DNA of 55,689 nt. It comes from Planctomycetes bacterium TMED75. Its GTDB lineage: Bacteria; Planctomycetota; Phycisphaerae; Phycisphaerales; SM1A02. A program made the translations under genes and the position numbers. A model generated the notes under the pieces. It worked only from the letters and a program-made list of their open reading frames with translations, was not told the origin of the DNA and did no database searches. Where the stretch lies: assembly GCA_002171655.1 (NCBI GenBank), contig NHEC01000003.1:1-55689 (forward strand), read 5' to 3'. The number at the start of each line of letters is the position of its first letter. Position 1 is the first letter of the stretch. This document shows positions 34,856 through 41,907 of this stretch, in pieces.

Positions 34856-36283
34856 GTGATTGCACTCATCGCACAACTTGCAGGCAATGATCTCAAGAGG
34901 ATCAACAAGGAACAGGCTTCTGAGTTCCTTCGATACTCCGACACCAATATCGTGCATCCGCTGGCGTTGGTGATCTTCCTTGCTGCAGCAGCTTGGTTGT
35001 TCCTGGGACCAAGAGGAAAAATGTCATGGTCATTGCTGACTATCGCCTGCTTGATCTCAACGGCCCAACGGTTTGCAATCGTCACGCTTGATTTTGGATT
35101 CATCCGTGCGATTGGCACGCTGGCCTTGATTAGAATCCTGACGTATGGAGAACTCAGATCCATACGACCTCATTACGCAGACAAAGCCATGCTGGGATAC
35201 ATCGTGGCAACGATATTGTTCACTGTGATTCGTGAAGGAGTCGGTGGTGCAACACAAACAGCAGGGTTTGGCCTTGCATGCTTCAGCGTGTATTGGATCG
35301 GCCGATCATCAATACGATCGGGGTACGACCTGCGAATGATGATGGTTGCGATCGGAGTACTGGCAATCCCGGTCTCCATCTTCATGACCATTGAGCAAGT
35401 GACCGGTCGGAACACTTTCAGCATCTTTGGCGGGATCTCAGAGTTCACAGCAATCCGAGATGGAAAACTGCGATCCCAGGGCTCGTTCTGCCACCCGATC
35501 ATCGCAGGGGTTTTTTATGCCAGTTTCGCCCCCCTCGCGATAGGCGTGGTTCTGTCCAAGTCCAAGGGAATGATGGCGTTGCTCAGTGGTTGGGTGTGTC
35601 TGGCGCTGTGCGTGGTGATCATTCTGGCCACCAACAGCAGCACTCCAATAGCGGGTTTACTTTTGGGGGTCGTTGCTTGGTGCGCTTTCAAATTCAGGCG
35701 GAATCTGAAGATCTTCCTCTACATCGTGATTCTGCTGATGATCGTCGGCCACTTCACATCGACACTCGGCATTCACCATGTGATCTTCAACAAGATTGAC
35801 TTCACTGGGTCATCCACCGGCATGCACCGTTACTTTCTGATCGATGGAATGATCAACAACTTGTCTCAGTGGATGATTGTGGGTGACACGAGTCACGGTT
35901 ACAACAAGGCATTTCGAGACATCACCAACATGTATGTCATGGCAGGTCTCACGGGTGGACTTGTCGCACTGACCCTTCTGATCATCTTGGTTGTGGCAGC
36001 CTTCAAGGGTTGTACGAAAGCGGTTCGCAACGCTGGAAATCGTCAAGACAGAATGATTTCCTATGGGCTGGGGTGTGCGCTGTTTGTAATGTGCGTGTCC
36101 TACACAGCAGTCCACTGTTATGGGGAAGGGGTGGTTCCCTTCTTCATGTTGATAGGGGCTGCAATTTCCATTGGTCAGGCACCTCCGGGAACAAATCAAT
36201 TCAGAGAAGTTGCTCCTTCGCCGGAACCGTACCGACAAAAACCCCCTGTAAACAGGCCGGAAGCTCAACCAGCAAGGACATGA
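34856..36283 (+). CDS. O-antigen polymerase/ligase-like membrane protein
   Basis: A 475-aa polytopic membrane protein with about ten to twelve helices. It resembles the O-antigen ligase/polymerase superfamily by layout: a long hydrophilic loop in the C-terminal half, containing GDTSHGYNKAFRDITNMYVM and followed by AGLTGGLVALTLLI. The segment GKLRSQGSFCHPIIAGVF is also seen in exopolysaccharide polymerases. Identity is weaker than for the ligase-like gene at 2413-3762. The start is a GTG at 34856, and the gene follows the deacetylase closely. The polar C-terminal tail ends in a Pro-rich stretch (PPVNRPEAQP). It is a candidate polymerase for the second polysaccharide module. Confidence 0.75.
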   Translation: MIALIAQLAGNDLKRINKEQASEFLRYSDTNIVHPLALVIFLAAAAWLFLGPRGKMSWSLLTIACLISTAQRFAIVTLDFGFIRAIGTLALIRILTYGELRSIRPHYADKAMLGYIVATILFTVIREGVGGATQTAGFGLACFSVYWIGRSSIRSGYDLRMMMVAIGVLAIPVSIFMTIEQVTGRNTFSIFGGISEFTAIRDGKLRSQGSFCHPIIAGVFYASFAPLAIGVVLSKSKGMMALLSGWVCLALCVVIILATNSSTPIAGLLLGVVAWCAFKFRRNLKIFLYIVILLMIVGHFTSTLGIHHVIFNKIDFTGSSTGMHRYFLIDGMINNLSQWMIVGDTSHGYNKAFRDITNMYVMAGLTGGLVALTLLIILVVAAFKGCTKAVRNAGNRQDRMISYGLGCALFVMCVSYTAVHCYGEGVVPFFMLIGAAISIGQAPPGTNQFREVAPSPEPYRQKPPVNRPEAQPART

Positions 36284-36622
36284 GCAGGAAAATTCCGGTC
36301 TGAGCAACAGAAGTGCTCATTATGAAACGAGCACTTGACGGTTATCGGAGCACTATGAATTGAGAGCCATGAGGTTCCTTAAATCTTAGGGGCGGCGAGC
36401 CAGAGTCCCATAAATTCAGGAACTGAGTGAAGCGCATTCAATTGGTCAAAAATGTGGCGTGAGAAGATCAATTGAACCACTCTTGCGTGTACATTTGCAA
36501 CTCGTTGTTTGCGCGCAGGGAGGTGCGCAATCACGGCCAATGTCTGAAGAAGCTGTTTTCAAGCAGATTTGGTCAGATCAATTAAGGGATATGAAGAGCT
36601 CGAACTGATTGTGAGAAAGAGC
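36284..36622. other. Intergenic region before the VPLPA-CTERM gene
   Basis: About 340 bases without a supported gene. An open frame runs into the downstream gene from 36569, but the signal peptide starts only at 36623. The 5' part holds a strong inverted repeat (separate entry). A second one, TTGCGC/GCGCAA, lies at 36509-36514 and 36525-36530. The promoter of the VPLPA-CTERM gene is probably here. I found no clean sigma-70 pair and no convincing sigma-54 TGGCAC-N5-TTGC site, although sigma-54 control is known for PEP-CTERM genes in some proteobacteria. Confidence 0.5.
36311..36336. repeat. 8-bp inverted repeat with an extra half-site
   Basis: AAGTGCTC and GAGCACTT face each other across ten bases, and a third GAGCACT lies at 36348-36354. 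It follows the polymerase-like gene by about 30 bases. It may be a weak terminator (no T-run) or a regulator-binding site; the extra half-site favours the latter slightly. Confidence 0.4.
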
Positions 36623-37381
36623 ATGAAGAAGATTTTCTTTTCTACCTGTATTGCAGCTGCCGCAGCAACGACTGCCAGTGCTGACAACATCATCACGATG
36701 ACCCTGGACTCGATGCCAAACTATGAGGCCTATTCAGTCGCACTGAATACGCGTCTGAGCTGGGACAGTTCGGAATCCGTGACGTTCACTTCCCCGTCAA
36801 TTATCGCCGGGGAACGACAATGGACCAACCAGTATGGCCGTGAGGTCATCAGCTACTGCGTTCAGCTCTATCAGAGTGCAGTTGTCGGCGAAACCATTGA
36901 ATACCACCAGACCAGAGACCTGACCAACGTGCCCGGCGCTGAAACTGCCCCTGGACCTATGAGTCAGATCCAGGTCGGTATGGTCGAAGACATGTACGCC
37001 CGATTCATCGATAAGCGAACCGGAATGCTCGCAGAGAACACCTCCTTGACTGACGGGTTCGATTACGCGACCGCTTCCGCAGCCTTCCAGCTGGTGCTCT
37101 GGGAAATCTCCCACGAAGACATCACCGGAAGTTCCCTTGACGAGGCACGCGATCAGCTTTCGATGGAAGTCGGAGCATTCCGAGCCGCTGAAGCATCCAG
37201 TGCAACCGAATTGATCATCAGCTCCCTCGGTGAGGATGGCTGGGAATCAATGAACGGACTGGTCGGCCTCCAGAGCGCAACCGCTCAGGATCAGCTGATG
37301 GTGGTTCCGCTGCCAGCACCGATCCTCCTGGCCGGAATCGGCCTGATTGGCGTCGCGGCCGTCCGCCGCAAAATGCGCTGA
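36623..37381 (+). CDS. VPLPA-CTERM surface protein, possible thioester domain
   Basis: A 252-aa exported protein and likely exosortase substrate. A signal peptide (MKKIFFSTCIAAAAATTASA) is followed by an ectodomain of about 205 residues. The C-terminus is a sorting signal: VPLPA at 228-232, one hydrophobic helix, then RRKMR. The ectodomain has Cys79 in ISYCVQLYQ and Gln156 in AFQLVLWEISHED. That spacing and context resemble the YC-V/I and (T)QxxIW motifs of Cys-Gln thioester-forming domains in Gram-positive adhesins. This is a by-eye match, not proof of a thioester. The start ATG at 36623 has AAGAG upstream; an open extension to 36569 would spoil the signal peptide. A terminator follows. It lies upstream of the exosortase gene cluster. 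Confidence 0.82.
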   Translation: MKKIFFSTCIAAAAATTASADNIITMTLDSMPNYEAYSVALNTRLSWDSSESVTFTSPSIIAGERQWTNQYGREVISYCVQLYQSAVVGETIEYHQTRDLTNVPGAETAPGPMSQIQVGMVEDMYARFIDKRTGMLAENTSLTDGFDYATASAAFQLVLWEISHEDITGSSLDEARDQLSMEVGAFRAAEASSATELIISSLGEDGWESMNGLVGLQSATAQDQLMVVPLPAPILLAGIGLIGVAAVRRKMR

Positions 37382-37406
37382 TCTACCGCACCACTCACAA
37401 TCAAAG

Positions 37407-37438
37407 AATGCCGCCTGAATTTCGGGCGGCATTTTTTT
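37407..37438 (+). terminator. Rho-independent terminator
   Basis: AATGCCGCC pairs with GGGCGGCATT around a loop of about eight bases and is followed by a run of seven T. It lies 26 bases after the VPLPA-CTERM gene stop and separates it from the glycosyltransferase genes. It is the clearest terminator in the window. Confidence 0.92.
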
Positions 37439-37534
37439 CTTGGGTGGTGAGTTACCACGTTGATATGCCGATGAAGGGGATCAAGCCGGATCAGATCGAG
37501 GTCACCTCGGCAAACACAAGCTGGTACCGAACCC

Positions 37535-38605
37535 ATGAAGCCGCCATTAAAGCCAAAAAGAGTGCTTGCCATCAGTTCTGGAGGGGGACATTGGACGCAG
37601 CTGGGACGGATACGCAAGGCCTTTGAAGGGCATGAGATCACCTGGGCTACGGTCATGATCGATGGAAGTGCCCCGCTTCAGAAAGAGTCCGATAAAATTA
37701 TCAGCATTCCGGACGCCACACGCTGGAACAAATTCGGCTTGCTGCGATTGATGTTGAAGGTCCTCTACTGCGTGATCCGGGTACGACCCCACGTCATCAT
37801 CAGCACAGGCGCAGCTCCGGGCTACTTTGCACTGGTGCTTGGTCGCCTCTTGCGAATCAAGACCTGCTGGATTGATTCAATTGCCAACGTCGAAGAGATG
37901 TCACTCTCTGGGCAGAAGGCGCAAAAGTGGGCGACTTTGTGGCTTACACAGTGGAAGCATTTGGAAACTCCGAATGGACCCCTGTACAGCGGAAGTGTGG
38001 TTCCAGGACTGGTTGTTCCAAAGGGAGAAGAAACCCCTGGAGACCAGAGCACCGAACACGATCAAGACAAAGAACCGGAAAAGCCTGACTCGAAAACCAA
38101 AGTCATTGCAATCAGTTCTGGTGGCGGACACTGGGTAGAACTACTCAGATTAAACGAGGCACTCGCCGGATTCAATGTGCATTGGGTCACCGTGCGCAAG
38201 ATGAATCAATCAGACATGCCCGTGGGATACCACACTTTTCATAAGATCAATGATGCAACCAGATGGAACAAGGTTGCACTTCTAGCACTCACAATCAAGA
38301 TTACCTGGCTCATCCTGAGAATCCGCCCGAAAGTGATCATCACCACAGGCGCCGCCCCAGGTTACCTCGCCGTCATGATCGGATCGTGGATTGGGTGCAA
38401 GACATGTTGGATAGATTCCTTGGCAAACGTGGATGAACTGTCGTTGTCAGGGAAGAGTGCGCGCAGGTGGACCACACTCTGGTTGACGCAGTGGGAACAC
38501 CTTGCCACGGAAAATGGACCTGATTATTCAGGAATGCTGTGTCCCGAACTGACGTCGAGCAATCCGGAACACGACACAAATTCAGCACAAGGGGAACAAT
38601 CATGA
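37535..38605 (+). CDS. Fused tandem Alg14/PssD-like protein
   Basis: A 356-aa protein made of two homologous copies of an Alg14/PssD-type module. That module is the membrane-associated half of bipartite glycosyltransferases, which add the second sugar to polyprenyl-linked precursors. Copy A spans about 8-160 and copy B about 188-340, joined by a charged linker (STEHDQDKEPEKPDSK). Both keep SSGGGHW (14-20 and 194-200), DATRWNK (60-66 and 240-246), STGAAPGY/TTGAAPGY and CWIDS-ANV. The family is normally a single copy of roughly 150-170 aa. The start ATG at 37535 has no strong ribosome-binding site. It overlaps the Alg13-like gene by four bases (ATGA), so the two proteins are expected to pair. 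Confidence 0.85.
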   Translation: MKPPLKPKRVLAISSGGGHWTQLGRIRKAFEGHEITWATVMIDGSAPLQKESDKIISIPDATRWNKFGLLRLMLKVLYCVIRVRPHVIISTGAAPGYFALVLGRLLRIKTCWIDSIANVEEMSLSGQKAQKWATLWLTQWKHLETPNGPLYSGSVVPGLVVPKGEETPGDQSTEHDQDKEPEKPDSKTKVIAISSGGGHWVELLRLNEALAGFNVHWVTVRKMNQSDMPVGYHTFHKINDATRWNKVALLALTIKITWLILRIRPKVIITTGAAPGYLAVMIGSWIGCKTCWIDSLANVDELSLSGKSARRWTTLWLTQWEHLATENGPDYSGMLCPELTSSNPEHDTNSAQGEQS

Positions 38606-39081
38606 TTTTTGTGAGCGTTGGGATGCAGATGCCATTTGACCGGTTGTGCAAGATTGTGGATGAGTGGGCGGGTGAAAACGGTCGCACAGATGTCTTCATG
38701 CAGATCGGGGAGACAGAATGGAAACCGGAAAATTGTGAATACGAAAAGATGATTTCACCTCCTGAATTTCGCAAGCGCATACAAGAATCGACATTGCTTG
38801 TGATGCACGCGGGGATCGGTAGCATCGTGACCGGCATGGAGTGTGGAACACCAATGGTTCTTTTGCCAAGAATCGCCAAACTCAAAGAGACCCGGAACGA
38901 GCACCAGAGTGCCACACTCAAGCGGATGGAGCACCTGACCGGCATCACCGCTGCGTGGAATGAACAGGAGTTGATTCAGGCCCTCGAAAACCTCGACTCC
39001 AATGAAAAACCACAAACCATGGGGTCGGATGCATCACCAGAGCTGATTCGTCGGATCAAGGAATTCATAGAGAGTGCTTGA
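38602..39081 (+). CDS. Alg13/PssE-like glycosyltransferase subunit
   Basis: A 159-aa protein with the GT28 C-terminal fold of Alg13/PssE, the catalytic donor-binding partner of Alg14/PssD. Typical features are the start MIFVSVGMQMPFDRL, LVMHAGIGSIVTGMECGTPMVLLPR in the donor-site region, and NEHQSATLKRME. The ATG at 38602 overlaps the stop of the upstream fused Alg14-like gene, with GGGGAAC in front. The stoichiometry is puzzling: one catalytic subunit faces a chain with two anchors. After it comes a 274-base gap with hairpins, so this pair may form its own transcript. Confidence 0.87.
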   Translation: MIFVSVGMQMPFDRLCKIVDEWAGENGRTDVFMQIGETEWKPENCEYEKMISPPEFRKRIQESTLLVMHAGIGSIVTGMECGTPMVLLPRIAKLKETRNEHQSATLKRMEHLTGITAAWNEQELIQALENLDSNEKPQTMGSDASPELIRRIKEFIESA

Positions 39082-39355
39082 GGACCCCCGGGTCAGGACC
39101 AACGGTCGAAACTGACTAGGTCCGTCGTTGGTTATCACTGTCGATACAAGGCGCAGGTTGGCCGATAAACCACACAAGCACAAAGGATCAAGACTTCTCG
39201 TGGCTGTCTCTTTGAAGATCGCGGCGAGGAGTTAAAATTTGAAGGCGAGAAACCCGTCTGGCTAAGAGACACAGAGCATCGCGGTGAATGAAGGATGAGG
39301 GCGGTCCGTGCAGGATCGCAATCGCACAAAGGCATAGTGACAAGAGCATGTACCC
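39082..39355. other. Gap with hairpins and a candidate promoter
   Basis: No gene is supported here. Immediately after the Alg13-like stop there is GACCC/GGGTC at 39083-39094. Then comes CCAACG/CGTTGG, arms about 39099-39104 and 39125-39130; neither has a T-run. A candidate promoter for the downstream operon is TTGAAG at 39212-39217 and TAAAAT at 39233-39238, with a short 15-base spacer. If real, it would drive roughly 14 kb of co-directional genes up to rmlB. Confidence 0.35.
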
Positions 39356-40288
39356 ATGGCGCTGAACCAGATTAATGCAGTGATACTTGTCGGTGGACCC
39401 GGCCAGTCGTCCCTTCGGGAGATAGCAGGTCATCCTGTCTCCTTGCTGCCGATCCCGGGAGCGCCGCATTTTCTCTATGCGTGGCTTGAGGCGCTGATGA
39501 AAGTCGACGCCGTGAACAAGGTGGATGTTTTAACTGGGCGCCCGGAAGATATCAGAGTGCTTATGGCTGCAACTGCACAGTGGGACGCAGACCACCTTGG
39601 GCAGACGGGTGTCTACGCTGATCACGAGGATCACCGAGGCACGGCGGGGGCGCTCAAGGATTTCAGCAACTCGCTTGAATACACGGGTGACTTGTTGGTG
39701 ATCGAGGGAAACAGGATCCCACCACACAATCCGAACCTCCTCTTCCATCCTGACTACGATCGAGAGGATGTGATCGGATCGTTGGGCAGGACTTCTGATT
39801 TCGGTCCGTCCGGAATGATCCTCATGAAGAAAAGAATGCTGGACCTGGTTCCGGAAATTGGTTTCTTCGACCTCAAGGAACAGTTGATTCCCAGAGCCTT
39901 GGAGCGAGGGGAAAGAATCATAGTTCGGGAAATAGGTGGTGAAGGAGACAGGCTTTCCGATGCCGATTCCTACAGGGACTGCGTGAGACAAATGGGCAAG
40001 AGAGTGGGGGGTGAAAACGCTCTTGGGCCATGGATCAGCGCTGAATCCACGATCCACCCGACGTCACTGGTAGGAAAGGGAACTCTGATCGCTGGCAATG
40101 CCAGAATCGAACAGAACGCGGTCACAGAAAACTCAGTGATCCTCGATGGTGTGGTAATCGGCCGTGATTCTCTCATAGTGGATTCGATCATCAAGCAAGG
40201 ATCGAGCATCCCGCCCGAAACAAAGGTCATTCGCGGGACCGTCTACAAGGATCATGAAGCGCTCATCAAGAATGGGTCAAGCTCATGA
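39356..40288 (+). CDS. Degenerate sugar nucleotidyltransferase-like protein
   Basis: A 310-aa protein resembling mannose- or glucose-1-phosphate nucleotidyltransferases: a GT-A-like domain followed by left-handed beta-helix repeats (GPWISAESTIHPTSLVGKGTLIAG, near 230-260). The usual signature GGxGTRLxPLTxxxPK is altered. Here it reads ILVGGPGQSSLREIAGHPVS, without the TR pair and the catalytic Lys. It may bind a sugar nucleotide without catalysing transfer, or act as a scaffold or sensor. The start ATG is at 39356. It overlaps the exosortase start by four bases (ATGA), so it heads the exosortase operon. The nucleotide specificity cannot be stated. Confidence 0.75.
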   Translation: MALNQINAVILVGGPGQSSLREIAGHPVSLLPIPGAPHFLYAWLEALMKVDAVNKVDVLTGRPEDIRVLMAATAQWDADHLGQTGVYADHEDHRGTAGALKDFSNSLEYTGDLLVIEGNRIPPHNPNLLFHPDYDREDVIGSLGRTSDFGPSGMILMKKRMLDLVPEIGFFDLKEQLIPRALERGERIIVREIGGEGDRLSDADSYRDCVRQMGKRVGGENALGPWISAESTIHPTSLVGKGTLIAGNARIEQNAVTENSVILDGVVIGRDSLIVDSIIKQGSSIPPETKVIRGTVYKDHEALIKNGSSS

Positions 40289-41163
40289 TGTTCGGTGAGC
40301 GACGAGGGTGGATGAACCGTGATTATGTCATGCTGGCAGGTCTTCTTTTAGCTGCGGTCTGGTTCTCACGAGAAGCATGGATGGATGTGTTTAACCGCGC
40401 GGTGATAGATCCGGAAAACGGACACGCCCTCTTTGCACCTGTGGTTGCGCTTTATCTGTTCTGGTTGAGAAGATCACGTCTGCAGTTTATCCGCTACCGC
40501 CCGAGCTTCATCGGCACCCTGCTGGTCGGGTTCAGCATATTCATGCTGTACTGGGGACTTGACAAGAACATACTAGCGGTATGGCATCTGGGAGCGGTTC
40601 TGCTCTTGATTGGTTGTCTAGTGACCATGACGGGAATCGAAGTCATAAGGCAATTCGCCCCGGCCATACTCTGTCTGTTCTTTCTGATACCGACCCCTGG
40701 CTATGTCCGAATTACACTCGCCGCACCACTGCAAGATCTCGCAACCAGCCTCACCATCACGATACTCGAGGCATCGAACATCGATGCGGTTCGGGACGGG
40801 ATGGTGATACAGATCGGAAACCCTCCAAAGAACGTGGCGATCGGCGAAGCATGCAACGGTATGCGAATGGTGTTCGCACTCTTCCTTGTCATGTTCGGCT
40901 TTGCGTTCAGTGCCCCGTTCAGGATAGAGACCAGACTACTGCTGCTGGCGTCTTGCCCGATTATTGCTCTTACTTGCAACGTCGTGCGCCTGGTACCGAC
41001 GAGTCTGGTGTACGGACACGCAAGTGAGGAATTCGCCGATCAATTCCACTGGTATGCCGGTTTGTGCATGCTTCCCCTGGCACTTCTGATGATGATGGGA
41101 CTGATCAAGCTTCTGAATTGGCTGGACATACCGACTATGAAGTGGAGGTTGGTCCCACAATGA
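40285..41163 (+). CDS. Exosortase
   Basis: A 292-aa polytopic inner-membrane cysteine protease-like transpeptidase of the exosortase family, which processes proteins with PEP-CTERM-type tails. The catalytic set is visible: Cys190 in GEACNGMRM, Arg235 in CNVVRLVPTS and His255 in FADQFHWYAG. About eight helices are apparent, with the conserved HALFAPVVALYLFW near 47-60. The VPLPA-type substrate nearby suggests the exosortase class that recognises VPLPA tails, but the subclass is inferred. The ATG at 40285 overlaps the previous stop (ATGATG); the ATG at 40312 is an alternative. EpsI follows with a four-base overlap. Confidence 0.93.
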   Translation: MMFGERRGWMNRDYVMLAGLLLAAVWFSREAWMDVFNRAVIDPENGHALFAPVVALYLFWLRRSRLQFIRYRPSFIGTLLVGFSIFMLYWGLDKNILAVWHLGAVLLLIGCLVTMTGIEVIRQFAPAILCLFFLIPTPGYVRITLAAPLQDLATSLTITILEASNIDAVRDGMVIQIGNPPKNVAIGEACNGMRMVFALFLVMFGFAFSAPFRIETRLLLLASCPIIALTCNVVRLVPTSLVYGHASEEFADQFHWYAGLCMLPLALLMMMGLIKLLNWLDIPTMKWRLVPQ

Positions 41164-41894
41164 AGATGAACTCCACCAGAAACATGAGAGCGAACCGTCT
41201 CGCACCACCCGCCAGCTTGCTGGTACTGGTGGTCTCTGCGATATTGGTCGCCAGTCCAAGAACAAATGCCCCGGAAGTCTCGCGTCATCACCAGGTGATC
41301 TCGAAGCTACTTGACGAATTTCCCTACCGACTGGGATCGTGGGTAGGAGTGGATGTCGTACTCCCGTCGGCGGCCACGGCCATCCTCAGACCAAACGGTT
41401 ATGTCAACCGTCGGTATTCACAGATAGGCAAGTCGAACGACGTAGTCCTGGGGATCATCCACTGTGAAGATATTCGGGACATGGACGGTCATTATCCACC
41501 AAGATGCTATCCAGCAGCTGGGTGGTCGCAGACCGGGGAAGACGACATAGCACTGCGGATTGAAGACAGTCAAGCGACCATGAAGCTGTACCGCTTTCAA
41601 CGAGCAACCCAGATGGGACTCGTTGAAAGCAAGTCGGTTGTAAGTGTCTTTGTGGCACCCGACGTGGGAATTCTGACTTCAATGGACAGTCTCAAGAAGA
41701 TTGGTGACACCAGCCTGAATACTTCTGCGCTGGGCGTGGCACAAATACAGTTGGTGTTTGCGGATGAATTGCCAACAGGCATCATCCAGGATCAAGCAAA
41801 CGACATATTCAGCGAGTTTCCAGAAAACACGATCGCGAACTTCATGATCAACCCCCTGCGAATCGTGTACCCGAAAGAAGCCACTCTCAATTGA
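41160..41894 (+). CDS. epsI: Exosortase-associated EpsI family protein
   Basis: A 244-aa EpsI/DUF3485-type protein. A signal-anchor helix (LAPPASLLVLVVSAILVAS) precedes a periplasmic domain with the family feature HYPPRCYPAAGW at its centre, comparable to the HxPxxCxPxxGW block of EpsI proteins. EpsI genes accompany, or are fused to, exosortase genes in exopolysaccharide loci; the biochemical role is not established. The ATG at 41160 overlaps the exosortase stop (ATGA). An in-frame extension to 41064 lies inside the exosortase gene and is rejected. Confidence 0.88.
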   Translation: MKMNSTRNMRANRLAPPASLLVLVVSAILVASPRTNAPEVSRHHQVISKLLDEFPYRLGSWVGVDVVLPSAATAILRPNGYVNRRYSQIGKSNDVVLGIIHCEDIRDMDGHYPPRCYPAAGWSQTGEDDIALRIEDSQATMKLYRFQRATQMGLVESKSVVSVFVAPDVGILTSMDSLKKIGDTSLNTSALGVAQIQLVFADELPTGIIQDQANDIFSEFPENTIANFMINPLRIVYPKEATLN

Positions 41895-41907
41895 GAAAGC
41901 AACACCC

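Noticed and set aside
36401-36440. GGGGCGGCGAGCC-containing stretch as a cyclic-di-GMP riboswitch
   Set aside because: The conserved core bases of the GEMM class are not present in the right order.
41479-41510. Single DnaA-box-like TTATCCACC near the exosortase genes
   Set aside because: One isolated near-match inside the epsI coding region, without a cluster or AT-rich unwinding element; not evidence of an origin.
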